From contig NZ_WIAD01000007.1 of NCBI RefSeq assembly GCF_009618275.1, positions 1 through 64,000 of the forward strand: 64,000 bases of DNA, in the 5' to 3' direction. Positions within the stretch are counted from its first letter, which is position 1. Each line of letters starts with the position of its first letter. Shown here in pieces: positions 42,350-52,170 of the stretch. The DNA comes from Roseimaritima sediminicola. Its GTDB lineage: Bacteria > Planctomycetota > Planctomycetia > Pirellulales > Pirellulaceae. The notes beneath the pieces were generated by a model that saw only the letters and a program-made list of their open reading frames with translations, was not told the DNA's origin and did not search any database. The translations under genes and the position numbers were made by a program.

Positions 42350-42757
42350 ATGGCATCTGCAACCATCCTGGTCGCCGACGATAGCGGCACGGTCCGGACG
42401 CTTGTCCGACGAGCTCTGGTCGCCGCCGGCTTTCAAGTCGTCACGGCCGACAACGGCGTAGCGGCCGTCGCCCAGTTTCGCCAGCATGCACCGGAGCTGG
42501 TAATCCTGGATATCCAGATGCCGGAAATGGACGGTTACGAAGCCTGTCAGCAGATTCTCGCGGCCAACCTCGGCCGGCGCCCGCTGCCGATTGTGTTTTT
42601 GACTCGCGATACGGCGCAGCACCTGGATGCACTCGGTAGTGAACTGGGCGCCTACCTGCCCAAACCTGTCTGCGAGCAGCAATTGGTCGAGACCGTTCGC
42701 GCCTTGCTCGGGTCGTTTCGTCCCGCCTCCGTAAGGCAACTGGAGAACGTTTCGTGA
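42350..42757 (+). CDS. CheY-like single-domain response regulator
   Basis: Protein of 135 aa, a stand-alone receiver. The acidic pair is DD in VADDSGT (10-11), the phospho-acceptor Asp 54 lies in LVILDIQMPEMDGYEAC, the Thr switch is in FLTRDTA and the Lys is in AYLPKP near residue 105. There is no output domain, so it works by protein contact. The ATG at 42350 has GAGAGGAG about 7 bases upstream. Its stop overlaps the CheW gene's GTG start by 4 bases. It is the first gene of the chemosensory operon and presumably a target of the CheA encoded four genes downstream. Confidence 0.9.
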   Translation: MASATILVADDSGTVRTLVRRALVAAGFQVVTADNGVAAVAQFRQHAPELVILDIQMPEMDGYEACQQILAANLGRRPLPIVFLTRDTAQHLDALGSELGAYLPKPVCEQQLVETVRALLGSFRPASVRQLENVS

Positions 42758-43299
42758 ATGCGGCTACAAGCATCGCTGGCGTCGCTTCGGCCCGATCCGT
42801 TCCGCCGGCTGCCAAACACTGCGTCTTCTCAGCCGGAGGCAACTGGTATGCCATGCCGGCGACAGCGGTTCAGGAGATCACCGTGGCGCCGCCGCTGGTT
42901 GCGGTTCCGCAGTGCGCATCGGTGGTGATTGGCATGGGACATATTCGCAGCCAGTTTGTGCCGGTCCTGGCCATCGATGCACTCCTGTCGGCGGAGCCGC
43001 GACCGGTTACAGATCCCGAGAATCGAATCATCGTCCTGGACGTTCCACACACCTGGGGCATCCGAATCGCCGAAGCGCCCGGAATCGCTGCGCTGGAAAC
43101 CCTGGCGATCGGCGGGGCCGCAGCCGAGGACCACTTGGCCGGTCTGGTTCTGGCGACGGCCATGTACGAGGACCGCATCGTGAACGTGCTGGACCCGACG
43201 ACGTTGTACCGCCACGCCGAGACACTTTTGCGGCGTCACTGGTCGGCGGCATCCACGCCGCCAGCGGAATCAGCCATGTTGCAGGGAGCGATTAATTGA
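42754..43299 (+). CDS. CheW-domain coupling protein
   Basis: Protein of 181 aa starting at GTG 42754 within the stop region of the CheY-like gene (GTGA overlap). It has a CheW fold: [20 protein letters not shown] at the start, then [30 protein letters not shown], an insertion, [20 protein letters not shown], and [25 protein letters not shown] at the end. CheW couples receptor tips to CheA. It lies between a receiver and a receptor in the same operon. Confidence 0.87.
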   Translation: MNAATSIAGVASARSVPPAAKHCVFSAGGNWYAMPATAVQEITVAPPLVAVPQCASVVIGMGHIRSQFVPVLAIDALLSAEPRPVTDPENRIIVLDVPHTWGIRIAEAPGIAALETLAIGGAAAEDHLAGLVLATAMYEDRIVNVLDPTTLYRHAETLLRRHWSAASTPPAESAMLQGAIN

Positions 43300-44681
43300 A
43301 CACAAAAACTTTGTCCCTGCTGTGCTGTAGCCTCAGCCTGCTATCGGCATCGGTGGCCGTTGCTGGATCGGTTCTGATGAACGATCGCTGGGCAAACGCC
43401 TTGGTGGGAATGGCGGTCCTGGGCGCGAGCGTTCCGTGTTGGTTGTTGGCGATTCGCTTGCAGCGTGCGGCCGGTGCGCTGCGGGCTGTCGCAGACGCCG
43501 ACGGCGAATACGCCCCGGCGCGAACCGGTATGAACGATTTCGACCAGCACACCCAACGGATCGCCGATGAATCGCGACGCTGGGAACAGATCGCAGCGGA
43601 GACCCGAAAACAAACCCACGAGATTCAAACCGTCCTGCAATTATTGGATCGTCGAGCGGGCGACGACTCGCCGCTGAGCCAACAGATGCGCGGCGTTCTG
43701 GCCGGTTTGGGACGCACGTTGCACAACCATCTTCAGTCGCTGGAACAACACGCCGACGAGGCGCAAGCAGCGATCGGACAGATCGCCGACACCACCGAGC
43801 GTCACGGGCACGCCGTGGTCAAAACCGGCACCTATGTCGAAAACCTGTCCGCAGCGGTTCAGACGATCGAACAGTCCGCAAACGAGCACTACGAGTCGAT
43901 CGGCCGACGTGAAAGCTCCGCGGAGCACTGTCTGGAGATGACCGGCCGGCTGACCCAGGGGCTAACCCAAGCCGCCGGTGACGCCAAGGGCGGCGCACAA
44001 AAGCTGCGCGCACTGTGCGACCCCGTCCAGCAGATCAGCGGTTTGCTGGACACCATCACCGATGTCACCTCGCGCACCGAACTGTTGGCGCTGAACGCGT
44101 CGATCGAAGCGATCCGAGCCGGCGAGCACGGTCGCGGGTTCGCCATCGTCGCCGACGAAGTGCGCAAACTGGCCGAACGCTCCAGCAGCGCCGTCACCGA
44201 GATCACCAGCCTGATCGATACCATGCAGTTGATCACGGGCGAAGCCGGTGAGGGGCTCCGCCGCAATCAAGCACGCCTGCAAAGCCATGCCGAGTTGGCC
44301 GAACGCTTGGGCGCGGCTATCGAAACAGGACTTCGCGACGTTCAAACGGAACGTACCGACTGCGAACGCTTGAAGCAACACGCGGCCGGGCAACAGACCC
44401 TGCTGGAAGACGTCCTGCGGAAAGTCGAGGAGTTGTCACAGGTCGCCAAGTCCCAGCGGAACAATGCGGACCGGTTGGGGTGGACGCTGCGTACGCTGAG
44501 CAAACCGCCGGCGGAGCTGCAAGCGGCCAGCCAACGTTTTCTCGCCTGCGATCCTCGGCAGGAATTGATTCTGCCAGCCGACCCGGAACCGTCGTCTGGG
44601 GCGATTGATGTCGAACCGCCGGCGCGGGCCGGGGCGGTGGTTTCGAGTTCGGCCCCGATAGCCGTAGGAGCGCCTTCATGA
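43296..44681 (+). CDS. Methyl-accepting chemotaxis protein with minimal extracellular part
   Basis: Protein of 461 aa starting at TTG 43296 (TTGA overlap with CheW). Two membrane helices (about 7-28 and 35-56) are separated by only a few residues (NDRWAN), so there is no periplasmic ligand domain. A coiled-coil cytoplasmic domain follows. Its hairpin tip is [34 protein letters not shown], the conserved CheA/CheW-binding region. The C-terminal tail of about 60 residues is Pro/Ala-rich. There is no CheR or CheB gene nearby and no obvious methylation Glu/Gln pairs, so adaptation may be absent. Input probably comes from the cytoplasm or membrane. Confidence 0.88.
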   Translation: MNTKTLSLLCCSLSLLSASVAVAGSVLMNDRWANALVGMAVLGASVPCWLLAIRLQRAAGALRAVADADGEYAPARTGMNDFDQHTQRIADESRRWEQIAAETRKQTHEIQTVLQLLDRRAGDDSPLSQQMRGVLAGLGRTLHNHLQSLEQHADEAQAAIGQIADTTERHGHAVVKTGTYVENLSAAVQTIEQSANEHYESIGRRESSAEHCLEMTGRLTQGLTQAAGDAKGGAQKLRALCDPVQQISGLLDTITDVTSRTELLALNASIEAIRAGEHGRGFAIVADEVRKLAERSSSAVTEITSLIDTMQLITGEAGEGLRRNQARLQSHAELAERLGAAIETGLRDVQTERTDCERLKQHAAGQQTLLEDVLRKVEELSQVAKSQRNNADRLGWTLRTLSKPPAELQAASQRFLACDPRQELILPADPEPSSGAIDVEPPARAGAVVSSSAPIAVGAPS

Positions 44682-47254
44682 TCGACCCGAGCGAAGACGC
44701 ATGGCAATCGGTGCAGTGGGACGACGACGACCCGACCGTCGGTGAAGGCTCTTTTGAGGGCCTGTGGGACGACGGCGACGCAACCGGTGACGACGTCCAA
44801 GCCCCCAGCGCGGAACAGATCCAAGCGATGCTGGGACAGTTGACGCCGCCCGTCCCGGATCATCCCACACCGCCGACCGCCGACGCACACCAGGTTCAAC
44901 TCGCGCTGCAAAGTCTGGACACCGAACTGCGAACCGCATTCCTGGATGACGCCGCGTCTTGTCTTGCCACGATCGAGCAGGCGCTGCTGCAATTGGAGTC
45001 GGATCCGGGCGGCACCGCGCCGCAGCAACAGATCTGTCGGGAGTTGCACACGCTGAAGGGCGCCGCCGGCAGTGTGGGGCTGGAAGCTTTGGCCGACCAA
45101 CTGCACCGCACCGAAGACACGCTCCGCGACCACCAACAGCAGGGAACCCCAGCGGATGTCGACAGTCTGCTGCAGCAGTTTGACGAAGTACGACGCAGTC
45201 TATGGCAGGATGCATCCCACCATGGCACGGATGCCGCCACACCCTCGCCCCACTGCCGCGCCGAACCTGCACCTCCGGCGGTACGACACCCGGAACCCGC
45301 CGATCCGACAGGCGAACCATCACCCAACCGCCGCGAAACGCCCAACCGCCACGAAACGCCCAGCGGCCGCGAAACGCCCAGCGGCCGCGAAACGCCCAGT
45401 CGTCAAAGCGTCCCGGGGGGCAGTGGCAGCGAAACGCCCTCCGGTGTGAACGAATCCGGCGAGTCAGTCGTGCGAGTGCAAACGTCCCAGTTGAACCGTC
45501 TGATGGACATGCTGGCCGAACTGGTCATGCTGCAAAACCGCCGGCAATCGCAAACCGCCGTGCTCCAGGAGGCGCATCGGAGCTTGGTGGGGTGTGTCTC
45601 CAAACTGCGGGTCCTGGGCGACCAGCACCGCTGCGACGCTGCCGCCGGGGCACTGCAGATGTCGGAAGTTGCCAGCGATGTGCTCGAGATCGCTCAGGCG
45701 ATACAGCATTGCAGTCGACCGCTGGCCGAACAAAACAGTGCGATCACTCAGTTCATTGGCCAGTTCCGTCAGGAGCTGGTCGCCCTGCGTCGCTCGCCGA
45801 TCGAAGGCTTGTTCCAGAGACTACAGCGCGTCGTTCGCGATGCGTCGCACAGCGAAAGCAAGAAGGTTCAACTGCGTCTGCTGGGTACGGAGGCCTGCGT
45901 CGAACGGTCGTTGCAGCAACGTCTGTACGAGCCGCTGCTGCACGTGGTGCGAAACGCGGTCTGTCACGGCATCGAATCGCCGGACCGGCGCACTGCGGCG
46001 GGTAAATCGGCGACCGGGACGATCACGTTGACCGCCACGGCCGGTCCCGACCTGTTTTCGATCGACGTCGAGGACGACGGCGGAGGGCTGGACTATGCGG
46101 CGATCCGTCGTCGAGCCACCGAGGCGGGCCTTCTCGCGGGCAATGCGAATCCCTCGCATCAGCAACTGGCCCAGTTGATCTTTCACCCCGGTTTCTCCAC
46201 CCGCGACACCGCCGATCAGATGGCTGGCCGAGGCGTGGGCATGGATGTCGTGGCCGATACGTTGCGGCGGATGCGAGGCTGGTTAGAGATCGACTCGGTC
46301 GCCGGCCAAGGCACTTCGATTCGCCTCCGCTTTCCGTTGCCCTCGTTGATCCAGCACGTCATGGTCTTCCAGTCCAGCGGCCAACGGTTTGCGTTTCCCA
46401 CCCATGCGGTTGGCGGAGCCGGCGAAACGACGACCGCGCAGCGAACGGCCAGCTCCATCGTTTTTTCCGGCTTGCTCGATTCCGGTTCCACCACGCCGAA
46501 ACTGGCCGCCCAAACGATCCGGCTGAACCGCAGCCCTGCGGCGCACAGCGACGTCCGCGAGGCGGGGGAAGTGCCCGCAGACGGAGTCAATGTATTGGTC
46601 GATCAGGTCGTCGGTCCTGAGGAAGTCGTGGTTCGCCCGCTGCCGCCCCTGCTGCAGACGCATCCGTTCTGCGTGGGAGCCACCCTGTCCGGCCAGGGCG
46701 AGGTGATGCTGTTGGTCGACCCACACCGCTTGCCAAAAACCGCGACGGGTTCGCCGGTGCCGGACCGCAACCACGGCCGCGACACCGTCAGTCCAGCCGG
46801 CAGCACTGCGCTCGGCTCGATCGCCCGTCACCGAGAGCGCACGATTCTGGTCGTCGACGATTCGCAAAGCGCTCGACGGTGCACCGTTCGTGCGCTGCGA
46901 GACTACGGCTGGGACATTCTCGAGGCGTCCGACGGCGAAGAAGCGTTGGCGCTGCTACGGACCACTTCGGTGGCCGCGGTTTTCACAGATATGGAAATGC
47001 CTCGTGTCGACGGGCTGGCACTGTTGTCAGCCGTTGCGGCGATGGACCGCCACCGCGGCACCCCAGTCGTGGTGATCAGCAGCCGGCAGGACGCTGCCAT
47101 CTGCGCCGAAGCCCGACGCCGAGGGGCGGCGGCGTACCTGCCCAAACCCTTGCGCGCCGAAGACCTGCACGCCACCGTTCAGTCGCTCTCGCAAGAGAAT
47201 CGCCTGGCGCCCCCCCAACCTCTCAATCCGAAACCCGCTGGAGTGACCGTATGA
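44678..47254 (+). CDS. CheA-type hybrid histidine kinase (HPt-HATPase-CheW-REC)
   Basis: Protein of 858 aa. An acidic N-terminus is followed by an HPt domain (about 85-165) with phospho-His 124 in [14 protein letters not shown]. Next is a linker with 7-residue tandem repeats (about 217-243, RETPSG units). Then come a dimerisation helix region (about 265-370) and HATPase domain (about 405-555: N box [12 protein letters not shown] at 422-433, G1 DDGGGLD at 466-472, G2 GRGVGMDVV at 517-525). A CheW-like domain spans about 556-690 and a receiver about 720-845, with Asp 771 in [14 protein letters not shown] 44678 overlaps the receptor's stop by 4 bases. It is the kinase of the module; the C-terminal receiver suggests an internal phosphate sink, as in FrzE-like or Pil-Chp-like systems. 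Confidence 0.93.
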   Translation: MIDPSEDAWQSVQWDDDDPTVGEGSFEGLWDDGDATGDDVQAPSAEQIQAMLGQLTPPVPDHPTPPTADAHQVQLALQSLDTELRTAFLDDAASCLATIEQALLQLESDPGGTAPQQQICRELHTLKGAAGSVGLEALADQLHRTEDTLRDHQQQGTPADVDSLLQQFDEVRRSLWQDASHHGTDAATPSPHCRAEPAPPAVRHPEPADPTGEPSPNRRETPNRHETPSGRETPSGRETPSRQSVPGGSGSETPSGVNESGESVVRVQTSQLNRLMDMLAELVMLQNRRQSQTAVLQEAHRSLVGCVSKLRVLGDQHRCDAAAGALQMSEVASDVLEIAQAIQHCSRPLAEQNSAITQFIGQFRQELVALRRSPIEGLFQRLQRVVRDASHSESKKVQLRLLGTEACVERSLQQRLYEPLLHVVRNAVCHGIESPDRRTAAGKSATGTITLTATAGPDLFSIDVEDDGGGLDYAAIRRRATEAGLLAGNANPSHQQLAQLIFHPGFSTRDTADQMAGRGVGMDVVADTLRRMRGWLEIDSVAGQGTSIRLRFPLPSLIQHVMVFQSSGQRFAFPTHAVGGAGETTTAQRTASSIVFSGLLDSGSTTPKLAAQTIRLNRSPAAHSDVREAGEVPADGVNVLVDQVVGPEEVVVRPLPPLLQTHPFCVGATLSGQGEVMLLVDPHRLPKTATGSPVPDRNHGRDTVSPAGSTALGSIARHRERTILVVDDSQSARRCTVRALRDYGWDILEASDGEEALALLRTTSVAAVFTDMEMPRVDGLALLSAVAAMDRHRGTPVVVISSRQDAAICAEARRRGAAAYLPKPLRAEDLHATVQSLSQENRLAPPQPLNPKPAGVTV

Positions 47255-48885
47255 GCGAAAAGACCATTCTTGTCATCGACGACAGCTCGACGATTCGCAA
47301 GCTTGTCGATACGCACCTCAGTCCGGCCGGCTACCATGTCGTCCTGGCGGCCAATGCCGAGGAGGGCCTGGAGATCGCCAAAGAGATTCTGCCCGATCTG
47401 ATCCTGTTGGATCATCAACTGCCCGGGACCACCGGATACGAGGTCTGTCGCCAGTTGGTCGATACGCCCGAGCTGTGTCAGGTGCCGGTGGTCGTCAGTT
47501 CCACTCTGCGTAAAAAGGCGTATGCCGAGTACGTGGAGATGGACAACGTGGTCGACATGTTGCCCAAACCTTACACCGAGGAACTGCTTCGCACGACGGT
47601 CGGTAACGCCCTGGATACGGCCGCGATGATCGTAACCTCCCAGGCCGCAGGCACGGCGGTTCCGGAGGTCATCCATCAGACGGGCGAAGCGGCACTGTCC
47701 GGATCGTTGGCCTGCTTTGGCATTCGGGAGCTGTTGGATTTTCTCAATAACGGTCAGAAAACCGGCACGCTGGAAGTGGAAGCGGACCGGGTGCGATTGC
47801 GGTTTCATCTCGGTCGGGGACGCATTCAAGCGGTCTACGCAACGGGTTTGAGCAGCGAACAAATCGAGGCGATCGCCGGCCAGTTGCCCGCGTCCCTGGC
47901 CACGCTCGCGCCCGTCCTGAAGATGACCATTGGCGGACGAAGCTGCGCCGAGGTGGACGGCTTTGTTCAATTACTAGATCAAAAGGTTTTGGATCCGCGG
48001 CTGATGAGCAAGCTGCTGCGGTTCCAAGCCGCCATGTTGGTCCGCCTGGCGTTCTCCAAAAAACTGGACGCCTTCCGCTTTGAAACGACTCCCAGCACCA
48101 ATACCCTTCATCAGAACCTACCGCTGGAAATCAGCTTGTTGGCGCTATTGGTCGAGGGTGAACTGATCGCCGGCAACGTCCAGGAGACGGCGACCGAGGA
48201 TCGACGTTACGCCCGTGTCGCGATCCGCGGCCAGAACCTGGATCGTTCGGGACTGGGCGCGCGACATCTGAAACTGCTGCAGTCACTGGCCGAGCCGCGC
48301 AGCGTCGATGAACTGGTCGCCGCCTTGGGCTGGCAACGGGAAGAGGTCACACAAGTCCTGCAGGCTTTTGTCCAGGCTGATCTGGTTCAGCCGCAATCGG
48401 CGAGCAGTGGCACGCCATTCGTCGTGTTCGAACCGGACGCTGCCCGGGCTCGGACGCTGCGTGCGTCGCTGGACAAAGCCGATTCGACGCACCGCGGCAA
48501 AGTCGTACGCGACCGCTTGGCGCTGCAACTGGTCTTCAAACGCAATCCGCCGAGACACCTGGTGTTCGCCGCGGATGTTCCCGAAGTCTGCCAACTGATG
48601 CATCAGATGGCCGAGCGACACCCCGAAGCCTTCGCCCGCATCACGCGTATCGCGATGATCGAAGACCCGCGGCAGATGTCGGACGACCTGTGGCAACAAC
48701 GTTTGGGCTTCGTTCCCGACATCGTGCTACCGCAGCCCTGCACAGCAACGGACCTGCTGGAAGCCGTGCAAACCACCAAACCCCCTCAACAGGCTCCAGC
48801 CCAACAGCCGCCAGCCCAGCAGGTGTCAGTCCAACAGGCTCCAGCGCAACAGGCGCCAGCCGCACTGGTAGGAGGGAAAGCATGA
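47251..48885 (+). CDS. Response regulator with PATAN (DUF4388-like) domain
   Basis: Protein of 544 aa. A receiver domain spans residues 1-125: ILVIDDSSTIRKL, Asp 54 in LILLDHQLPG, and the Lys in MLPKPYTE. After a linker, a PATAN/DUF4388 region begins near residue 150 (SGSLACFGIRELLDFLNNGQKTGTLEVE). A second helical segment and a winged-helix-like part lie near 345-385 (LLQSLAEPRSVDELVAALGW). The last 40 residues are a Pro/Gln/Ala repeat. PATAN regulators occur in phototaxis and gliding systems and signal by protein contact. Its start overlaps the CheA stop by 4 bases (ATGA). Confidence 0.87.
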   Translation: MSEKTILVIDDSSTIRKLVDTHLSPAGYHVVLAANAEEGLEIAKEILPDLILLDHQLPGTTGYEVCRQLVDTPELCQVPVVVSSTLRKKAYAEYVEMDNVVDMLPKPYTEELLRTTVGNALDTAAMIVTSQAAGTAVPEVIHQTGEAALSGSLACFGIRELLDFLNNGQKTGTLEVEADRVRLRFHLGRGRIQAVYATGLSSEQIEAIAGQLPASLATLAPVLKMTIGGRSCAEVDGFVQLLDQKVLDPRLMSKLLRFQAAMLVRLAFSKKLDAFRFETTPSTNTLHQNLPLEISLLALLVEGELIAGNVQETATEDRRYARVAIRGQNLDRSGLGARHLKLLQSLAEPRSVDELVAALGWQREEVTQVLQAFVQADLVQPQSASSGTPFVVFEPDAARARTLRASLDKADSTHRGKVVRDRLALQLVFKRNPPRHLVFAADVPEVCQLMHQMAERHPEAFARITRIAMIEDPRQMSDDLWQQRLGFVPDIVLPQPCTATDLLEAVQTTKPPQQAPAQQPPAQQVSVQQAPAQQAPAALVGGKA

Positions 48886-50309
48886 GTTCGATTCCGCACA
48901 CGGCTCCGCTGGATTCACAGTCCGCCGCAGCCCTTCAGCTCTTCGCTACCGGGCCGGCCGGTGAACAACGTTCGGTCGCCTTGCAGCCGAACACGGGCGT
49001 CTTTATCGGCGCGTCCCATCAATGTGGTCTTCGCCTGCGCGGCCCGGAGATCGCCGAGATCCACTGCCGTATCACGTATCAGGACGGCTGCCTGACGGTT
49101 CAAGAATGGATGCATGCCTGCGGAACTCGCGTCAATGGCCAAACGGTCGATGGCGAACACGTCCTGGAGGCCGACGACTGTCTGGAGGTGGGGCCCTATC
49201 GCATCACCGTCAACCGCAGCGTGCAGACGCCAACCGAGGCACGTCCGAGCCCGGGCGACGCCGGACCGGCCGCCGCAGCGGCCGAAGCCACTGCGGACGA
49301 AGCAGCCCCCGAGGAGAACCTCGCCGACCTCACGCCGGACAGTCTCACGCCGGACTTGGATCTGGACATCTCGATGCTCGACTCGGAATTCGACGCCATG
49401 GCCTCCGACGAGGACGAGATGTTCGATCGCGAGACCGTGGATCTGTTGCGAGCCGAAGTTGCGCACCTGCAAGCCGCCCTGGCGGCCCAGGAGGCACAGC
49501 ATCGCCCCCATCCGCAGCCCGGCGACCGCGATCACTCGGACGCCGAAGCGGCTTGGGACGCAGAGCATTCGTTTTCCAGCGACCCACTATCAAACGAGTC
49601 GTCCGCGGAGCGGGACGAGCCCGACGCATGCCTGCGGCGCATGGAAGAATTGATCGACGAGGCGAACCGCAGTGACGAACGCGTCGCCATTCTGGAAGAG
49701 ATGTTGCAAGCGGCCGAGTTGGCCAATCGATTCGAGCAGGAGGAACGGGCGCAGCTGGAAGCCTGGGTGGGCGACATCGAGAAACGCGTCGGCCAACGAG
49801 AACAGGAACACCTGGCCGAAACCGAATCGTTGAAAGCGCGGCTGCAGACGGGCGAACAGCAGGTGCACCAGTTGCAGCGAAAACTGCACCGCGTCGCCAC
49901 CGAAGGCGGCGCCGCCGCAGCCGATACCCATACCTTGGAAGAACTGCAGGCCACGAACCAACAATTGCAGCTCCAAGTTCTGGCGTTGGAAAAACAAAAC
50001 GCCGAACTGAACCGGAAACTGGCCAGTGCATCGACCACCGAAGACACCCGGCTGCGCGAGGAGCGGGCCGAATTGGCCAAGCAGCATGCCGAACTGTCTC
50101 GGCTCCGCTTCGAGGTCTCCAGCAAACTGGCCGACTTCGAAAGCCTGCCCAAAACGCAAACCGGTGCCGACAAGGAAGCCGCAACACGCATCCATGCCCT
50201 CCGCGAGCATCTTCGCGAGATCCACCAGCAGGAATCGGCGGCGGACTCGGTCCGTCGCGAAGCCTCCTTGTCCGGCCGCTTGTCCCGTCTCTGGAATCGC
50301 TTGCAGTAG
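48882..50309 (+). CDS. FHA-like domain protein with long coiled coil
   Basis: Protein of 475 aa. The N-terminal domain (about 25-112) has an FHA-like layout (TGVFIGASHQCGLRLRGPEIAEIHCRI, then TRVNGQTVDGEHVLEADDCLEVGPYRITV). The canonical Arg of the GR motif is Ala here, so phospho-Thr binding may be weakened. Residues about 115-300 are acidic and low-complexity. From about 190 and again from 300 to 460 a heptad coiled coil dominates. The start overlaps the previous stop by 4 bases. The likely role is a scaffold linking kinase-type signals to downstream partners. Confidence 0.82.
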   Translation: MSSIPHTAPLDSQSAAALQLFATGPAGEQRSVALQPNTGVFIGASHQCGLRLRGPEIAEIHCRITYQDGCLTVQEWMHACGTRVNGQTVDGEHVLEADDCLEVGPYRITVNRSVQTPTEARPSPGDAGPAAAAAEATADEAAPEENLADLTPDSLTPDLDLDISMLDSEFDAMASDEDEMFDRETVDLLRAEVAHLQAALAAQEAQHRPHPQPGDRDHSDAEAAWDAEHSFSSDPLSNESSAERDEPDACLRRMEELIDEANRSDERVAILEEMLQAAELANRFEQEERAQLEAWVGDIEKRVGQREQEHLAETESLKARLQTGEQQVHQLQRKLHRVATEGGAAAADTHTLEELQATNQQLQLQVLALEKQNAELNRKLASASTTEDTRLREERAELAKQHAELSRLRFEVSSKLADFESLPKTQTGADKEAATRIHALREHLREIHQQESAADSVRREASLSGRLSRLWNRLQ

Positions 50310-50320
50310 GGTCCGTCCCA

Positions 50321-50839
50321 GTGAACTCTCCTTCCGAAACAGACGCCTCTGGCCACTCGCCGGATCCCCACTGTCCCCACTGTGGCGGTGGCGATGAAGC
50401 CAGTCATGCCCTGCAGACGCAGTACGCTCGGCTGCAGGCAGAGGCCGAGCAGCTTTCCAGAGGCTGGCTGGAACTGGAGAAGCAACAGCGGGAACTGTTG
50501 CAGGAGCGAGCCAAACTGCCACAGGCCGGCGAGGGCCACTCGCGGCCGGCGCGGACCGTGGCTGCGGAAACGGCCGGTGCCGAGTCCCTCGCGGCGAACG
50601 CGAATCCCGCAGCACCAACACCGTACCCGGCGCAAAACGAGGCGACTCCGCCAGCGGGGACGGCGGAGCCCGTCGATAGGCCGGCAACCACCCCCGCGGC
50701 CGAGTCGCCAGCGGCGGCACCGGAGCGATTGAGCGAGCGCGTCTTTGCCCCCTGCCAAGCCCCCAGGACAGCCGATCCTCCGCCCCGGTTGCGGTCCCTG
50801 TTCGGTCTGAGGCCGCGATCATCGCCGCTGCGTCCTTGA
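50321..50839 (+). CDS. Small protein with Cys-rich N-terminus and coiled coil
   Basis: Protein of 172 aa starting at GTG 50321, 11 bases after the FHA gene. It has a CPHC zinc-knuckle-like motif and GGGDEA near residue 18-26. A coiled coil of about 45 residues (ALQTQYARLQAEAEQLSRGWLELEKQQREL) follows, then a Pro/Ala-rich disordered stretch and a basic tail. I do not recognise a family. Its position and strand indicate that it belongs to the chemosensory operon, perhaps as a coiled-coil partner of the FHA protein. The tail lacks structure, so a different start or end remains possible. Confidence 0.55.
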   Translation: MNSPSETDASGHSPDPHCPHCGGGDEASHALQTQYARLQAEAEQLSRGWLELEKQQRELLQERAKLPQAGEGHSRPARTVAAETAGAESLAANANPAAPTPYPAQNEATPPAGTAEPVDRPATTPAAESPAAAPERLSERVFAPCQAPRTADPPPRLRSLFGLRPRSSPLRP

Positions 50840-50947
50840 CGCTTGTTGCGTTCGAAGTCTTCCGCCCGCATCCGATGCTGCCGACCAAACCAAACCAAAC
50901 CAAGAAAAACCCTAGATCGATCTCACCCATTTCGGGAGTCAGCTTCC

Positions 50948-51949
50948 TTGTCGCTCGCAACTTTAATCGCCAACGCCGTGGGTTCGCGGCGGGCCACCGC
51001 CGAATCGGTCTCGTCGCCGAACGGTACCGAGCCGGACCTATCGGCCGCGCCGCCGGACAGCCGTCGTTTGATTCGCGACGGGCGGTATTGCCAGGTGCTG
51101 GCTCATCCAGAGAGCGTGGTCTTCGACGAGGTCTCGACCCGTTGTGCTTGGCAGATGCTCGAACACAAGATGGCATTTGTACCGGCCGGCCGTGTGGTGT
51201 TGGATTGCCCGTGGGTCTCCTGCCACGATGGAGTGTTCACGATCGAGTCGGTTCAGGGCGAAGCGATATCCGTGGCCGAGATGTACCTGGATCGACACTG
51301 CGTCACCAATGCCCAGTACGCCCGCTTTGTCGACGACGGCGGCTACCAAGACCCTCAGTACTGGCCGGCCGAGATGCTGCCGCTGCTGTTGCGCTTCGTC
51401 GACACAACCGACCACCAGGGGCCACGCTTCTGGATCGATGGGCGGCCGCCGCAGGATCTTTTAAATCACCCGGTCGTCGGCATCTGCTGGCACGAAGCGA
51501 ACGCCTACGCCCGCTGGGCCGGTAAACGATTGCCCTCCGCGCTGCAGTGGCAGCACGCGGCCAGCTGGTTCGATCAAAGCGATCCGGCCGACAGTTGCCG
51601 CTACCCCTGGGGGCACGCCTTCGAACCGCAGCGTGCGAATCTCTGGTCCAGCGGCCAGCGGCAAACCGTTGCCGTCGACGCGTTCGCCGACGGCGACACC
51701 CCCAACGGGATCGCTCAATTGATCGGCAATGTCTGGGAATGGACCGATACGGAACTGACCTTCGAAGCCGACGCGCAGACCAGCGTCCGCGGCAACGAAA
51801 CCCTGGCCGAAGTGCGCGGCGGCGCGTTCGACACGTACTTTGCCTCTCAGGCCACCTGCCGGTTCCGCAGCGGACACCCGATGACCTACCGAGCGGCGAA
51901 CGTCGGTTTTCGCTGCTGCCTGGAGTCCGCCGCCCTGCCAGTGGCATAG
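50948..51949 (+). CDS. SUMF1/formylglycine-generating-enzyme-like domain protein, non-canonical active site
   Basis: Protein of 333 aa. The frame opens upstream, but TTG 50948 with GGGAG about 9 bases before it is the best start. After about 75 residues the FGE-sulfatase (C-type-lectin-like) domain begins: VSCHDGVFTIESVQGEAISVAEMYLDRHCVTNAQYARFV, then PVVGICWHEANAYARWAGKRLPSALQWQHAA, NVWEWTDTEL, and RGGAFDTYFASQATCRFRSGHP ... NVGFRCC. True formylglycine-generating enzymes have a Cys pair here; only the second is present, so it is unlikely to be a sulfatase maturase. Such domains often act as ligand-binding units in signalling or conflict systems. The stop codon lies inside the first 88-bp repeat. 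Confidence 0.83.
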   Translation: MSLATLIANAVGSRRATAESVSSPNGTEPDLSAAPPDSRRLIRDGRYCQVLAHPESVVFDEVSTRCAWQMLEHKMAFVPAGRVVLDCPWVSCHDGVFTIESVQGEAISVAEMYLDRHCVTNAQYARFVDDGGYQDPQYWPAEMLPLLLRFVDTTDHQGPRFWIDGRPPQDLLNHPVVGICWHEANAYARWAGKRLPSALQWQHAASWFDQSDPADSCRYPWGHAFEPQRANLWSSGQRQTVAVDAFADGDTPNGIAQLIGNVWEWTDTELTFEADAQTSVRGNETLAEVRGGAFDTYFASQATCRFRSGHPMTYRAANVGFRCCLESAALPVA

Positions 51950-52126
51950 GCTTCCAGCCTGTGAATAGTAGCGCGGCTGTCTCAGCCGTGACCGACCAAC
52001 CTCTCGGCTGGGACAGCCGAGTTACTTTGTGGCATAGGCTTCCAGCCTGTGGATAGTAGCACGGCTGTCTCAGCCGTGAACGACCAACCTCTCGGCTGGG
52101 ACAGCCGAGCTACTTTGTGGCATAGG
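51941..52126 (+). repeat. Tandem 88-bp repeat with two hairpins per unit
   Basis: Two copies begin at 51941 and 52029, and the first ten bases of a third (GTGGCATAGG) at 52117. Each unit holds a GGCTTCCAGCCTGTG stretch and two hairpins, CGGCTG-TCT-CAGCCG and CTCGGCTG-GGA-CAGCCGAG. The first unit supplies the stop codon of the SUMF1-like gene. The second hairpin also occurs at 11600-11618, and the first word recurs at 63969. Confidence 0.8.
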
Positions 52127-52170
52127 CCACCGTTAGATCCTTTCAATACTCGTTCGTTGCTCAAGTCACC

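Noticed and set aside
50948..51949. Reading the SUMF1-like protein as a true formylglycine-generating enzyme
   Set aside because: The first active-site Cys is absent and no sulfatase gene is nearby.
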